From the NCBI GenBank assembly GCA_021740585.1, contig JAIOZM010000022.1, forward strand, positions 1 to 50,730: a stretch of DNA of 50,730 nt, given 5' to 3'. A program made the translations under genes and the position numbers. Position 1 is the stretch's first letter; every line of letters starts with the position of its first letter. The DNA is from Bacteroidales bacterium (GTDB taxonomy: Bacteria; Bacteroidota; Bacteroidia; Bacteroidales; GCA-2748055). The notes beneath the pieces were generated by a model that did no database searches, was not told the DNA's origin, and saw nothing but the letters and a program-made list of their open reading frames with translations. Positions 28,762 to 39,013 of this stretch are shown here, in pieces.

Positions 28762-29007
28762 ATGGAAAAACGTATAGGAAGCTTGTTAATAGTAATTGAA
28801 GATTCTCAGTCGGTTTCTAAAATTAATGAGATATTGTCTATGCATAATCAGCTCATTTTGGGCCGGCAAGGCATTCCTTTGCGCGATAAGGGTATTTCTG
28901 TTATCTCCCTTGTAATTGAAGGCACCAGCGACGAATTTGGATCCATATCAGGGAAACTCGGACGCTTAAATGGTGTTCAGGTAAAATCGATTATGGCTAA
29001 GAATTAG
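28762..29007 (+). CDS. TM1266-type iron-only hydrogenase system regulator
   Basis: An 81-residue cytoplasmic protein fitting the small ACT-like family called iron-only hydrogenase system putative regulator (TM1266 type). Family-typical features are the first strand MEKRIGSLLIVIEDSQS, the central LILGRQGIPLRDKGISVISL, and the closing SGKLGRLNGVQVKSIMAK. In other genomes it usually sits beside the [FeFe]-hydrogenase maturases HydE, HydF and HydG. None of these is in the window. Here it follows an unrelated exported-protein gene by 11 bp. Full length and no damage are apparent, so function elsewhere in the genome is likely. NikR-like metal regulators are a less likely alternative because no DNA-binding arm is present. 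Confidence 0.85.
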   Translation: MEKRIGSLLIVIEDSQSVSKINEILSMHNQLILGRQGIPLRDKGISVISLVIEGTSDEFGSISGKLGRLNGVQVKSIMAKN

Positions 29008-29124
29008 TTCGGGTAAAGGGGGGCTATTGATCTTAAACCCGTCCCGGGTTTAGCTCTTCACTTCACCATTCATTATTCGTTAATCGACATTCATTATTCA
29101 AAATCACTTGGTTTATCGAAAATC

Positions 29125-29220
29125 CAAACATCCCGGAGGGATGACAGAACAATAGCCCCGGGCGCTTGTCGCCCGGGGTATGGCGTATTAATATTCCCCA
29201 GCCCCGGAGGTGGCTGAAGA
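29125..29220. repeat. G+C-rich palindromic intergenic element
   Basis: Within the 346-bp gap between 29008 and 29353 lies a cluster of hairpins: ATCCCGGAGGGAT near 29130-29142, a perfect 9-bp stem CCCCGGGCG (29156-29164) with CGCCCGGGG (29170-29178), and CAGCC (29199-29203) with GGCTG (29212-29216). It is far richer in G+C than its surroundings and resembles dispersed palindromic (REP-like) units. It could also serve as a transcription end for the convergent genes. The remainder of the gap holds no gene. Confidence 0.6.
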
Positions 29221-29353
29221 AAATTATTTTCTTCCAGAGAAAAGCCAATAGATTTCTGCAAAGTGACCAATCACCCCGTCAAATTACGACCTATCGCCGG
29301 AAGATTCCCTGCTGCTTTACAACCGGTATCTCCCGATAATCATTTCCCTGATA

Positions 29354-30661
<1,308 letters not shown>

Positions 30662-30845
30662 TTATGTAATTGTTTTTATTTTTTGATTGAAGTTGTACAC
30701 AGATAACAACAGGAATTAAATCTTGTTTGTATTCCGGTATTTAATTTATGCATGAAATGCAGGCTTGTGGGAATTTCTCTTCTGAATCGAAGTATTCTCC
30801 ATTCTCAGCATTCATGCAAAGGCATTATCATAGAAAAAAGAAATT

Positions 30846-30860
30846 GAAGCCCCAGGCTTC
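30846..30860 (-). terminator. Leader terminator of the metY riboswitch
   Basis: On the minus strand GAAGCC and GGCTTC form a 6-bp stem with a 3-nt loop, followed by AATTTCTTTTTT. It lies about 50 nt after the SAM-I aptamer and about 195 nt before the metY start, the position expected for an attenuator. Confidence 0.72.
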
Positions 30861-30908
30861 CCAAAAAGGAGGATTGATTTGTGAAATTGTGATTTTTCAT
30901 ACTCGTTT

Positions 30909-31018
30909 GATTTATATATTCCGGACACTATTATCCGAACAGGATTTGGCACCTTTCCCGAAGGAGGCAGGTTGCCAGAGGGTCACTGAGCCTGTCTCTC
31001 ACCTCTTCTTTATAAATC
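30909..31018 (-). ncRNA. SAM-I riboswitch (S-box)
   Basis: Read on the minus strand, the aptamer shows the conserved series AAGAGGTGAGAGACAGG, GGCTCAGTGACCC, TCTGGCAACC, and AAGGTGCCAAATCCTG. P1 closes between GATTTATA (31018-31011) and TATAAATC (30916-30909). A P4 arm forms from TTCGGA and TCCGGAA. It lies in the leader of metY and is expected to bind S-adenosylmethionine and favour the downstream terminator when bound. Confidence 0.93.
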
Positions 31019-31049
31019 GTCTATTAAAAGACTATACAGATTTAATGAT

Positions 31050-31084
31050 GCAAAGTAAAACAAGAATTAATTCTCCACCAAAAA
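31050..31084 (-). promoter_or_regulatory. Likely metY leader promoter
   Basis: On the minus strand TTTTTGG (31084-31078) is followed after 20 nt by TACTTTGC (31057-31050), close to the Bacteroidota -33/-7 pattern though one base short of TAnnTTTG. Transcription would start just upstream of the SAM-I aptamer. Confidence 0.5.
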
Positions 31085-31219
31085 TTATTTTCAAAAAATA
31101 TGTTAAAAAGCATATATTATTAAAATCTGGACTCTGTCGGAATGATTTTTCTCTTATTTCCTGAGAGTTATGCTTAGTCGGATGAATTTTTTATCTTTAA
31201 CAAAAATAAAATCTTCAAT

Positions 31220-33163
31220 ATGAAAAACCTCCATTTTCTTATTTTGAGTATGAGTGTTCTGCTCATTAGTAATTCATGTGTTCAACAGGAAACAGATCAT
31301 AATTTAAAAGTTGAGCTTACTAATACCGGGGAGCCCATTAGTGAATTCGTATACGGTCAATTTATCGAGCACCTGGGAAACTGCATCTATAACGGAATAT
31401 GGGCTGAGTTAATAGAAGACAGGAAATTTTATTACCCCATAACATACAATTTTGATCCCTACGGAACAGATAACGATCCCTTCTGGAATACAGGAGATTA
31501 TAAATATCTTGCTGCATCGCCATGGGAAGTAATAGGGAATGCGAATACCCTGAAAATGTCGAAAATAAACTCTTATGTAGGGGAAATGACTCCTGAGATT
31601 TATTGTGAGAATGGCGATACTTCTGGCATCAGGCAGCATGGAATTGGACTGGTTAAGGGAAAGGAATATGTTGGCAGGATGATTTACAGCGGCGACAAAG
31701 AAGTTCTTCCGATAATTATTCAAATTACAGATGGGCAAAATTCACAACAAATAGCCCGTGTAAATTCTATTGAGGACGATTTTAATGAACTCAAAGGGAC
31801 GTTTATTTCAGAACTTGGTGGTGAAAATTTAAGTCTTGAGATATTTAGCACCGGTGAAGGGGTTTTCAGAATTGGAACTCTCTCCCTTATGCCTGCCGAC
31901 AACCTCGGAGGTTGGCGTGCTGATGTGGTCGGATTACTAAAGGAACTAGATGCGCCAATTTATCGCTGGCCCGGAGGAAATTTTGTGAGCGGCTATAATT
32001 GGAGGGATGGAATTGGGGAAATGGATAAGCGTCCGCCGAGGAAGAATCCTGCATGGAAAGGGATTGAGCATAATGATGTAGGAATACATGAATACATGTA
32101 CTTAATGGAGTTACTTGATTCAAAAGCATTTATAGCAGTTAATACTGGCTCCGGAAATCCTGATGAAGTAGCAAGCCAGATTGCCTACTGCAGAAGCGAT
32201 GAAACCCATCCCATGGGACAATGGAGAGTAAAAAACGGTAAGAAGGAACCCTTTGATGTTGAATATTGGGCAATTGGAAACGAGATGTACGGCGACTGGC
32301 AAATTGGTCACATGCCATTGGAGGAATACGTATTGAAGCACAACAAAACGGCTGAGGCGGTTTGGGAATTTGATCCAAATGCAAAACTCGTGGGAGTTGG
32401 CGCTGTTGGGGAGTGGAGCGAGACCATGTTGAAAATAAGTGCAGATTATATGAATCTGATAAGTGAACACCATTATAGCAGGGAAATAGATACAAGCCTG
32501 AATGATCATATCAATCAGATAGCCATAGCTATAAAAGGAATTGCTGATGCGCATAGAAAATACAGGGAAGAAATACCGGGACTAAAAGAAAAGGACATAA
32601 GAATTGCTTTGGATGAGTGGAATTACTGGTACGGCGATTATATTTATGGTGAGCTGGGAGTTCGCTATCATCATAAAGATGCCCTGGGAATAGCTAAAGG
32701 CTTGCATGAAATGTTCAGAAACAGTGATCTGTATTTTATGGCAAATTATGCCCAAACAGTTAATGTAATTGGCTGTATTAAAACAACTTCCACAACAGCG
32801 GGATTTGATGCTACTGGATTGCCTCTGAAGCTTTATCGCCATCATTTTGGATCTGTTCCGGTTAGAATTGATTTTACGGATAGTTTTTTAGATGTTTCAG
32901 TGGCCTTAAACGAAAATAAGGATACAATAAGTTTTGCTTTTGTGAACAGCAGTCCTGAGTCAACATCGGTAAGTCTGGATGCCGGTAATACAAAATTATC
33001 GAAGAATGCAAAGCAATGGTTGATTAGCTCCAACGATCCTGAAGCATTTAATGTTCCTGGTGAGGACGCTTCAATCTCAATTTTTCCCTCAGAAATAATT
33101 GTTAAGAAAAACAGGGTGGAAGTACCGGGTTTGTCAATACTTCTGTTGAAGTTTGCATTGTAA
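31220..33163 (+). CDS. Alpha-L-arabinofuranosidase, GH51, lipoprotein
   Basis: A 647-residue glycoside hydrolase that removes terminal arabinofuranose from arabinan or arabinoxylan. The lipoprotein signal is LLISNSCVQQ (Cys20). The GH51 N-terminal motif is EFVYGQFIEHLGNCIYNGIW. A carbohydrate-binding-like insertion (about 90-215) precedes the catalytic barrel (APIYRWPGGNFVSGYNW). The acid/base is Glu355 in AIGNEMYG and the nucleophile Glu466 in ALDEWNYWYG. A C-terminal beta-sandwich ends the protein. All catalytic residues are present. Lipid anchoring suggests action in the periplasm or on the outer membrane. No SusC/SusD pair or other polysaccharide genes are adjacent, so this is not a classic utilisation locus. 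TATCTTTA at 31192-31199 is a possible -7 element. Confidence 0.94.
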   Translation: MKNLHFLILSMSVLLISNSCVQQETDHNLKVELTNTGEPISEFVYGQFIEHLGNCIYNGIWAELIEDRKFYYPITYNFDPYGTDNDPFWNTGDYKYLAASPWEVIGNANTLKMSKINSYVGEMTPEIYCENGDTSGIRQHGIGLVKGKEYVGRMIYSGDKEVLPIIIQITDGQNSQQIARVNSIEDDFNELKGTFISELGGENLSLEIFSTGEGVFRIGTLSLMPADNLGGWRADVVGLLKELDAPIYRWPGGNFVSGYNWRDGIGEMDKRPPRKNPAWKGIEHNDVGIHEYMYLMELLDSKAFIAVNTGSGNPDEVASQIAYCRSDETHPMGQWRVKNGKKEPFDVEYWAIGNEMYGDWQIGHMPLEEYVLKHNKTAEAVWEFDPNAKLVGVGAVGEWSETMLKISADYMNLISEHHYSREIDTSLNDHINQIAIAIKGIADAHRKYREEIPGLKEKDIRIALDEWNYWYGDYIYGELGVRYHHKDALGIAKGLHEMFRNSDLYFMANYAQTVNVIGCIKTTSTTAGFDATGLPLKLYRHHFGSVPVRIDFTDSFLDVSVALNENKDTISFAFVNSSPESTSVSLDAGNTKLSKNAKQWLISSNDPEAFNVPGEDASISIFPSEIIVKKNRVEVPGLSILLLKFAL

Positions 33164-33238
33164 GTATTTCAGCCTGACAGATTTTATTGAATTTCAGCCT
33201 GGTTTTTTGAATAAAATAACTAGTTTAAAAAATCTGCA

Positions 33239-33631
33239 ATGAATGCACAATTGATTGAAAACAGGCTTATTCCAATCTTTATGTTCCTTCTGGGAATCGG
33301 GATTTTTTTTATTTGGATTGCCGATATGTTGAAAGGAAAATTTGCCGGACAAGGTAATTTTTTCAAGTGGAGGGAAGGCGAAAATATGCTTTGGCCTCAT
33401 ATTTTTGCGGAGTTTCTCACAGCGGGACTGCTAATTTTGTCAGCAGCAGGATTGTTTTTTACTTTTATTTGGGCCCTTAAGCTGTCTTTGTTGAGTTTTG
33501 GGGCGGTAATCTATTCTTCAATAAATAGTTCGGCCTGGGTGCTGGCTGAAAAAAAACGTTTACCCTATGGAATTCCTATGTGGATTGGATTAACTGGAAG
33601 TATAATAAGCGTTCTTATTTTGATACTTTGA
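33239..33631 (+). CDS. Small four-helix membrane protein
   Basis: A 130-residue integral membrane protein with about four helices (IPIFMFLLGIGIFFIWIADM, FAEFLTAGLLILSAAGLFF, ALKLSLLSFGAVIYSSI, MWIGLTGSIISVLILIL). No motif was recognised. It sits 75 bp after the GH51 gene and 41 bp before the frame of the TonB receptor. Function unknown. Confidence 0.72.
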   Translation: MNAQLIENRLIPIFMFLLGIGIFFIWIADMLKGKFAGQGNFFKWREGENMLWPHIFAEFLTAGLLILSAAGLFFTFIWALKLSLLSFGAVIYSSINSSAWVLAEKKRLPYGIPMWIGLTGSIISVLILIL

Positions 33632-33726
33632 AAATCTGAATCTCCTTTTTTCTAAATAGTTTTAAAATAAGAATGTCGAAGTCCTGTATCGTGCATTTTT
33701 GTATTTTTGTAAAAAATCTCCTGAGC

Positions 33727-35778
33727 ATGCTAACTTCTTTGTTTAATACTATATCACTTACATATTTCAGACGTTGGACCCGTCATAAGGCTTCTGCATT
33801 TGCCAGTCTTAATAAAATCATTAAAATTTCTGTCCTCCTTGTAACTCTCTCTTTGATAAAGACTCCTGCAGGATTATTTGGGCAGGACAGAGATACCATG
33901 AGCATAATAAATAGCTACGATCTCGAAGAAGTTGAGGTGATTGCCCAGGCAGCTCCTGAAGTCTTTAGTCAGCTGGCCAGGGATATCACCATTATCTCTG
34001 CCGCCGATATCGCCTCGTCGCCTGCTTCATCCATCCAGGAACTTCTCGAATATGTTGCCGGAATAGACGTAAGACAACGCAATACCAATGGGGTACAAGC
34101 CGATATACAAATACGAGGTGGTACTTTCGATCAGGTTTTGGTGATGCTTAACGGAATAAGCATTAGCGATCCGCAAACAGGACATTTCAATTTAAACCTT
34201 CCTGTATCACTTTCATCTGTGGAACGGATTGAAATATTGCATGGCTCAGCAGCCCGGGTTTATGGAGCAAATGCGTATAAAGGAGTGATTAATATTATTA
34301 GCCGTAAGAATGAAAACGGACTTTCCGGAGGATTGGAATATGGTATGCACAATCTTTTTGAGAGTAATTTAACTGCTGGATTTTCAGAGAATAATCATTA
34401 CCATAATCTGGGCTTTTCAAGATCTAAGTCGGACGGTTATACCCACAATACTGACTTTTTCCTCGCCAATCTGCATTACAACGGTGGCTTAAATATGGAT
34501 ATGCTCGAATTGTTCTGGCAGGGAGGAATCAGTTCGAAGGCTTTTGGTGCAAATGATTTTTATTCGCCGGTTTTTCCCGATCAGTTTGAAGAAACCGGAA
34601 CGGGATTCGCAAGTCTTGGCTTTAAGACCACTGGAAAGCTAATAATTGACGGTCATTTTTGGTACAGGCAGCATCTGGATCATTTTTTATTGAGAAGAGA
34701 TGATCCATCTTTTTACGAGAATTTCCACAAAACCGATATTTATGGGATGAAGGTCTCTGCCGGTTTCAGATCAATAATCGGAACTACTCAGCTTAGAATT
34801 GAAACTAAGTCGGAGAATATACTTAGCACAGTATTGGGAGAGGATATCGATAAGGAAGTTTTCATAAAAGGTACCGACTCGTTGTTGTACTCTAAAAAAT
34901 ATCAGAGAAATAATTTCGGTTTTCATTTGGAACAAAAATACCAGACAGAACGCTTGTATGTTTCGGGAGGTTTCCTGGTGAACAGAAACCTGGATTATAA
35001 CAATAGCTGGGAAATATTTCCGGGATTGGATGTTAGTTATAAACTTGCCTCAGACAGAATAAAATTGTTCAGCTCCATTGGGCGGAGTCTGAGACTTCCT
35101 ACTTTTACCGATATGTTCTACGCTGATCCCGTAAATATTGGTAATGCGGAGCTACAGCCTGAAGAATTAATCGCTTTTGAAACGGGTCTTGAATTCAATG
35201 CCGGTAAAACAAATGCAGGTTTGACCTATTTCAGGGATTTAGGTGAAAATGTTATCGATTGGATAATGTATGATTCTGAAAGTGTTTATGAAGCGAGCAA
35301 TATTGGCAAAATTAAAAGTAGTGGTGTGGAATTAAAATGGGGCTATTCAATAAAAAACACAGAAAAAAATATTGCTTTAAAAAGTCTGAGAATCGATTAT
35401 GCCTATATTGATCAGACACTGGAGGAAGGAAATTACGAGTCGAAATATGCCGGCGACTTTCTGAAACAAAAATTGGTACTTTCCGCTAAGATGCAATTTT
35501 ACAGCTATTTCAATATGAATTACCATATTACTTATGTTGCCCGAAATGGTGAATACCCCGATTATGACGAGCTTACCGGAACGCGTTTTTCCAGTCCTTT
35601 TCAAGCCTATTGGTTAAATGATATAAGCCTGAATTATAGTCGCACCAAATATAAAATTTACCTCAAAGCTTCAAATTTATTCAACATAAAATACAATGAT
35701 GTTGGCAGCCTTGTTCAACCCGGTCGTTGGATTTTGGGTGGGGTGGAGTTCAGATTTGATGGTTTTGGGATGGAGTAG
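33727..35778 (+). CDS. TonB-dependent receptor, plug and barrel
   Basis: An outer-membrane receptor of about 683 residues from this start. The open frame extends to an ATG at 33673, but a TATTTTTG promoter-like element at 33702-33709 lies inside that extension, so the Met at 33727 is preferred. A long basic stretch precedes the signal core (ISVLLVTLSLIKTPAGLFGQ). Unlike the receptor at 4314 it lacks a carboxypeptidase-like domain. The plug is clear (EEVEVIAQAAPEVFSQLARD, VQADIQIRGGTFDQVLVML, DPQTGHFNLNLP, VYGANAYKGVINIIS), followed by the barrel and an aromatic C-terminus. The DPQTGHF motif is common in BtuB-like Bacteroidota receptors, but no cobalamin riboswitch or partner gene is present, so the substrate is unknown. 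Confidence 0.9.
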   Translation: MLTSLFNTISLTYFRRWTRHKASAFASLNKIIKISVLLVTLSLIKTPAGLFGQDRDTMSIINSYDLEEVEVIAQAAPEVFSQLARDITIISAADIASSPASSIQELLEYVAGIDVRQRNTNGVQADIQIRGGTFDQVLVMLNGISISDPQTGHFNLNLPVSLSSVERIEILHGSAARVYGANAYKGVINIISRKNENGLSGGLEYGMHNLFESNLTAGFSENNHYHNLGFSRSKSDGYTHNTDFFLANLHYNGGLNMDMLELFWQGGISSKAFGANDFYSPVFPDQFEETGTGFASLGFKTTGKLIIDGHFWYRQHLDHFLLRRDDPSFYENFHKTDIYGMKVSAGFRSIIGTTQLRIETKSENILSTVLGEDIDKEVFIKGTDSLLYSKKYQRNNFGFHLEQKYQTERLYVSGGFLVNRNLDYNNSWEIFPGLDVSYKLASDRIKLFSSIGRSLRLPTFTDMFYADPVNIGNAELQPEELIAFETGLEFNAGKTNAGLTYFRDLGENVIDWIMYDSESVYEASNIGKIKSSGVELKWGYSIKNTEKNIALKSLRIDYAYIDQTLEEGNYESKYAGDFLKQKLVLSAKMQFYSYFNMNYHITYVARNGEYPDYDELTGTRFSSPFQAYWLNDISLNYSRTKYKIYLKASNLFNIKYNDVGSLVQPGRWILGGVEFRFDGFGME

Positions 35779-35805
35779 GGCCCTCCCTGATTAGCAAGCT
35801 CAATT

Positions 35806-36744
35806 TCAGGCTTTCAACAAAATCTTACCCTTAGCCCGCAAAGTCTCACTATATTCATGCGCCTTCTTGCAATCTTTCAAATCAAAAACCGTATCGATAT
35901 AAACCTTCAGATTTCCCATCGCAATCTGATCCCTTACCCATTGAAAATCCTCTTTAATTACTCTCATGAGGACAAGTTTTATCTTTTTTGAAGAGAATTT
36001 TGATGTAAAAACCAGTTCCCTGATGGTTTGCATCGAGATATTCACTTTAATTATTATCCCTCTTTTACTAAGCAGCTTTTTCGCGTTTTTAAGATTCAGG
36101 TTCCCTGCCGAATCGATGATAATATCAAACCGGCTTTCACTATCCAGGATATTTTCTTTAGTATAATCAATAATAGTATCGGCACCGAGCGACTTCACAA
36201 ACTCAACATTTTTGCTACTGCAAACACCGCTAACTGTGGCTCCGAGTATTTTGGCAATCTGAACAGACATGATACCAAGTCCGCCTGAGGCACCGTTTAC
36301 CAATACATTCATTCCTTCTTCAATACCTCCATGTCTGAGGAGGCATTGATAAGCAGTAACTCCAGTAACAGCAATAGAAGCAGCGTCCTCAAAAGGCATG
36401 GATTCGGGTAGCAGCAGAACATTTTTCTCTGAAATCTTAAAGTATTCAGAATAGGTTCCGGTGGTATAATCTTTGGCTGCAAAAACATGCTGACCCGGTA
36501 CAAAGGAACTTACTCCCTCACCCACAGAATCGATAATCCCGGAAGCCTCAATTCCAAGTGTCTTGGGAAACTTCCTGCCCGTGATAATCTTCAGATTTCC
36601 TTGCCTCACCTTCCAGTCGGCCGGATTTACAGCTGCAAATTTCGTTTTAATTACAAGCTCACCACGACCTGCAACGGGTTTGGGCATTTCCACGTACTCA
36701 AGGACTTCCGGTCCACCGTATTTATTTATTATAATTGATCTCAT
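35806..36744 (-). CDS. MDR-family NAD(P)H:quinone oxidoreductase-like
   Basis: A 312-residue cytoplasmic oxidoreductase of the medium-chain dehydrogenase superfamily, zinc-independent quinone reductase branch. The N-terminal GroES-like half carries KTKFAAVNPADWKVRQG and LGIEASGIIDSVGEGVS. The Rossmann half has the nucleotide loop VNGASGGLGIMSVQIAKILG near residue 150 and SLGADTIIDYTKE. The cysteine zinc ligands of alcohol dehydrogenases are missing. It should reduce quinones or enones with NAD(P)H; the exact substrate is unknown. It is convergent with the TonB receptor (27 bp) and bordered upstream by a long inverted repeat. Confidence 0.88.
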   Translation of the reverse strand: MRSIIINKYGGPEVLEYVEMPKPVAGRGELVIKTKFAAVNPADWKVRQGNLKIITGRKFPKTLGIEASGIIDSVGEGVSSFVPGQHVFAAKDYTTGTYSEYFKISEKNVLLLPESMPFEDAASIAVTGVTAYQCLLRHGGIEEGMNVLVNGASGGLGIMSVQIAKILGATVSGVCSSKNVEFVKSLGADTIIDYTKENILDSESRFDIIIDSAGNLNLKNAKKLLSKRGIIIKVNISMQTIRELVFTSKFSSKKIKLVLMRVIKEDFQWVRDQIAMGNLKVYIDTVFDLKDCKKAHEYSETLRAKGKILLKA

Positions 36745-36772
36745 TATTTTAAGTAAAATTAATTAAATCGCT

Positions 36773-36866
36773 CATTTCGACTTCGCTCAATGACCACTCG
36801 GCTATCGATCGGAATTAAAATGAATGATTAGTTATTGAGTAGTGGTCATTGAGCGAAGTCGAAATG
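36773..36866. repeat. Inverted repeat with perfect 26-bp arms
   Basis: The left arm at 36773-36798 (beginning CATTTCGACTTCGCTC) is exactly complementary to the right arm at 36841-36866. A 42-nt A+T-rich loop lies between. It fills the gap between two minus-strand genes. The palindrome could form a very stable stem in RNA or DNA and has the look of a dispersed non-coding repeat. It could end transcription of the gene at 36875-39013, although no T-run follows the arms. Confidence 0.9.
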
Positions 36867-36874
36867 CCACGCTA

Positions 36875-39013
36875 TTACAGGCTCACCCGGATCCCCGGTC
36901 CCAGCAATACAAACCACTTCCCTTTATTCAGCATATAACCTCCGCCCAGATATAATGGGAAAGTAAGTTTTACATCTTTACGTGTGGGATAGATACTTCC
37001 AATTACTACAATACTCATATCGCGCCCGGTTTCTTCATCGGTGGAGCTCGTTAAATTAAATGCATTAAGAGCAAGAAATCCGGCTCCAATTCTATATGGT
37101 TTAAACTTTCCGGGTCGTTCAGCATCATAGAAACTGAACTGGGCAATCATAGCCATACTAATTCCGCCGAAAGATTGGTATTGCCTTGTAGACGCATCAT
37201 CGTTAAAAGTATTGATAAGCAATCCGGCCGGGAATGATACATCTATATCGAAGGTATAATTCTTCTGAACGTATAGTTCAACAACTTGTTTGAACCCTTT
37301 TCCCGAATATTTTTCACTTTTGTTTTCAATAGTGATTTCAATCTTAGCCCAATCCTCTAAATCATAGGTTTTTTTTCTAAGAATTTTATTCAGACTAATA
37401 GCAGTGCTGGTTTCATCCTTCCGGTCGTAATAAGGTGAGCGGGGAGATCTTTCACCCGGAACAACCACGATATTATCGACAGAATTCAGCTCAATGAGTT
37501 CATTTTTCCTTCCGGTGATTTTCAGGTCTATTTTCAGGTATTGTTTGCCATAAAGATTATCAGTTTCGTCGATAAGATTCCGGTCGAAGTCAATTACAAT
37601 ATCCCTGATGGTTTTATTATGCATCAACAATCCTGAAATATCACTTACCGTTTTATCACCGGAACCATAATTAATCTTTAAATAATCGAAGTTTCTTGGC
37701 TGAGAAAATTCTCTTACGCTGAGGCTATAACCGGTGAGTTCACCATGATTAAATAACTGAATTTTTCTTTTACTTATATTCAAAGGAATCTTCAATTTGA
37801 AGAGGGCAAAATTTTCGTTGCTAAAGGCGGTATCGGGAGTTATATTTTCTACATCTTCCCATCTGAATGAGGCTTTTTGGAGAGCCTGTCCTTCAATCCG
37901 AATATCGACCACTTCACCCGGCTGAACACTCAAATCTTTGCTCCAGTCTATGCCGTCCTTCAAAACACTTATTGACGATATTTTTGTTTTTGGTGTAATG
38001 TTGAAGTTGGTTATGAATTTGGCTATGTCGCCATCCTTTATGTACAGATAGCCTTCCGATTCCCTGTGAAAATTATATGTACGGAGTATGCAAAGCACTT
38101 TATTATTGGTTAGCAGGGTTTTTGTGTAAAGCTCAGCAACCAATGCGCCACCTTTATCTTCCTGATTTTCAATCCTGTATGTTTTCCCTACTACCAATCC
38201 ATTTGCATAGTCTAATTGAATTTCTGTCCCTGCTTTATTAATTTCCTCATCCATGGTGATGTCGTTCTGAAGACTCGACAAAAACTGAAGGCGGCTTTGT
38301 TTAACTTCAAAATAGGCTGAAACAGGATCGAGTTTGTAGCTCACTTTTCCCTTAGAATCGATAAAAGGTTTTTTGGTTTTCAGGGAAAATTCAAGTTTCT
38401 GATTTCCGAATTTCTCCGGAATAATATGAATTCTCAACTGATTTTGTTTTGAACTAACCCGGTAATTTAGGCCTTCCGATTTTTCCCAGTCGATTAGTTC
38501 ATGTATATTTTCTATATTATTTGTAATGAGCTCGAAAATTTTCTCCTCTCCAATATACAATTCATTATTGGAGGGGTAGAATCGCACAAAGGTTTGAGTA
38601 TAAGGGAATAAAGCCTGCTCTATTATTCTTTCCCTGATATTATTTCTGGAAAATCTAAAACTGAACTTAAGAAATTCGGCGGAATTCAGATTTTTAAACT
38701 GGATTTTAAACTTATAGTAGCTGTTTGATATCCGGTGAACCGAATCAATAATTTCATAATCTCCGGAACTCAGAAGTTCGAGATTAAGAGAATCGGCAAA
38801 ATCTTTAAGAAAAAGTTCTGCTTCACAAACCGGATTGGGATTATTGTAACTAAAAGCAATGAAATTAGTTGAATTTCTGTTTATGCTATTTTTAGCCAGA
38901 CTGAATTCCAGGGTATCAAGTTTTAATTTGATATTGCTAAAGATTTGCTCGCTTTGTGAATAGGCGGGAAGAACAAGGACGGTTAAAATGAATAAACTAA
39001 AGAATTTTCTCAT
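36875..39013 (-). CDS. Large exported envelope protein, unknown
   Basis: A 712-residue protein with a signal peptide (LFILTVLVLPAYSQ). The long middle (about 20-580) looks like a series of beta-sandwich domains without enzyme motifs; near residue 225 (SAYFEVKQSRLQFLSS) the pattern resembles surface-exposed strands. The last 130 residues (from YTFDIDVSFPAGLLINTF through LTFPLYLGGGYMLNKG to PGIRVSL) look like outer-membrane beta-barrel strands, so it may be anchored in the outer membrane. No family is recognised. Its start overlaps by 17 bp the end of a 71-residue frame upstream, which suggests coupled translation. Confidence 0.78.
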   Translation of the reverse strand: MRKFFSLFILTVLVLPAYSQSEQIFSNIKLKLDTLEFSLAKNSINRNSTNFIAFSYNNPNPVCEAELFLKDFADSLNLELLSSGDYEIIDSVHRISNSYYKFKIQFKNLNSAEFLKFSFRFSRNNIRERIIEQALFPYTQTFVRFYPSNNELYIGEEKIFELITNNIENIHELIDWEKSEGLNYRVSSKQNQLRIHIIPEKFGNQKLEFSLKTKKPFIDSKGKVSYKLDPVSAYFEVKQSRLQFLSSLQNDITMDEEINKAGTEIQLDYANGLVVGKTYRIENQEDKGGALVAELYTKTLLTNNKVLCILRTYNFHRESEGYLYIKDGDIAKFITNFNITPKTKISSISVLKDGIDWSKDLSVQPGEVVDIRIEGQALQKASFRWEDVENITPDTAFSNENFALFKLKIPLNISKRKIQLFNHGELTGYSLSVREFSQPRNFDYLKINYGSGDKTVSDISGLLMHNKTIRDIVIDFDRNLIDETDNLYGKQYLKIDLKITGRKNELIELNSVDNIVVVPGERSPRSPYYDRKDETSTAISLNKILRKKTYDLEDWAKIEITIENKSEKYSGKGFKQVVELYVQKNYTFDIDVSFPAGLLINTFNDDASTRQYQSFGGISMAMIAQFSFYDAERPGKFKPYRIGAGFLALNAFNLTSSTDEETGRDMSIVVIGSIYPTRKDVKLTFPLYLGGGYMLNKGKWFVLLGPGIRVSL

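Noticed and set aside
30748-31164. Open frame of 138 codons on the plus strand
   Set aside because: It lies opposite the metY leader and runs through the SAM-I aptamer and its terminator; the translated sequence has no protein-like pattern.
32120-32554. Overlapping minus-strand frames of 144 and 118 codons
   Set aside because: Antisense to the GH51 catalytic barrel with intact catalytic residues; two frames in the same place point to codon bias, not genes.
33631-33727. Cobalamin riboswitch before the second TonB receptor
   Set aside because: The gap is only 41 bp (95 bp to the later start) and lacks the B12-box; too short for the aptamer.
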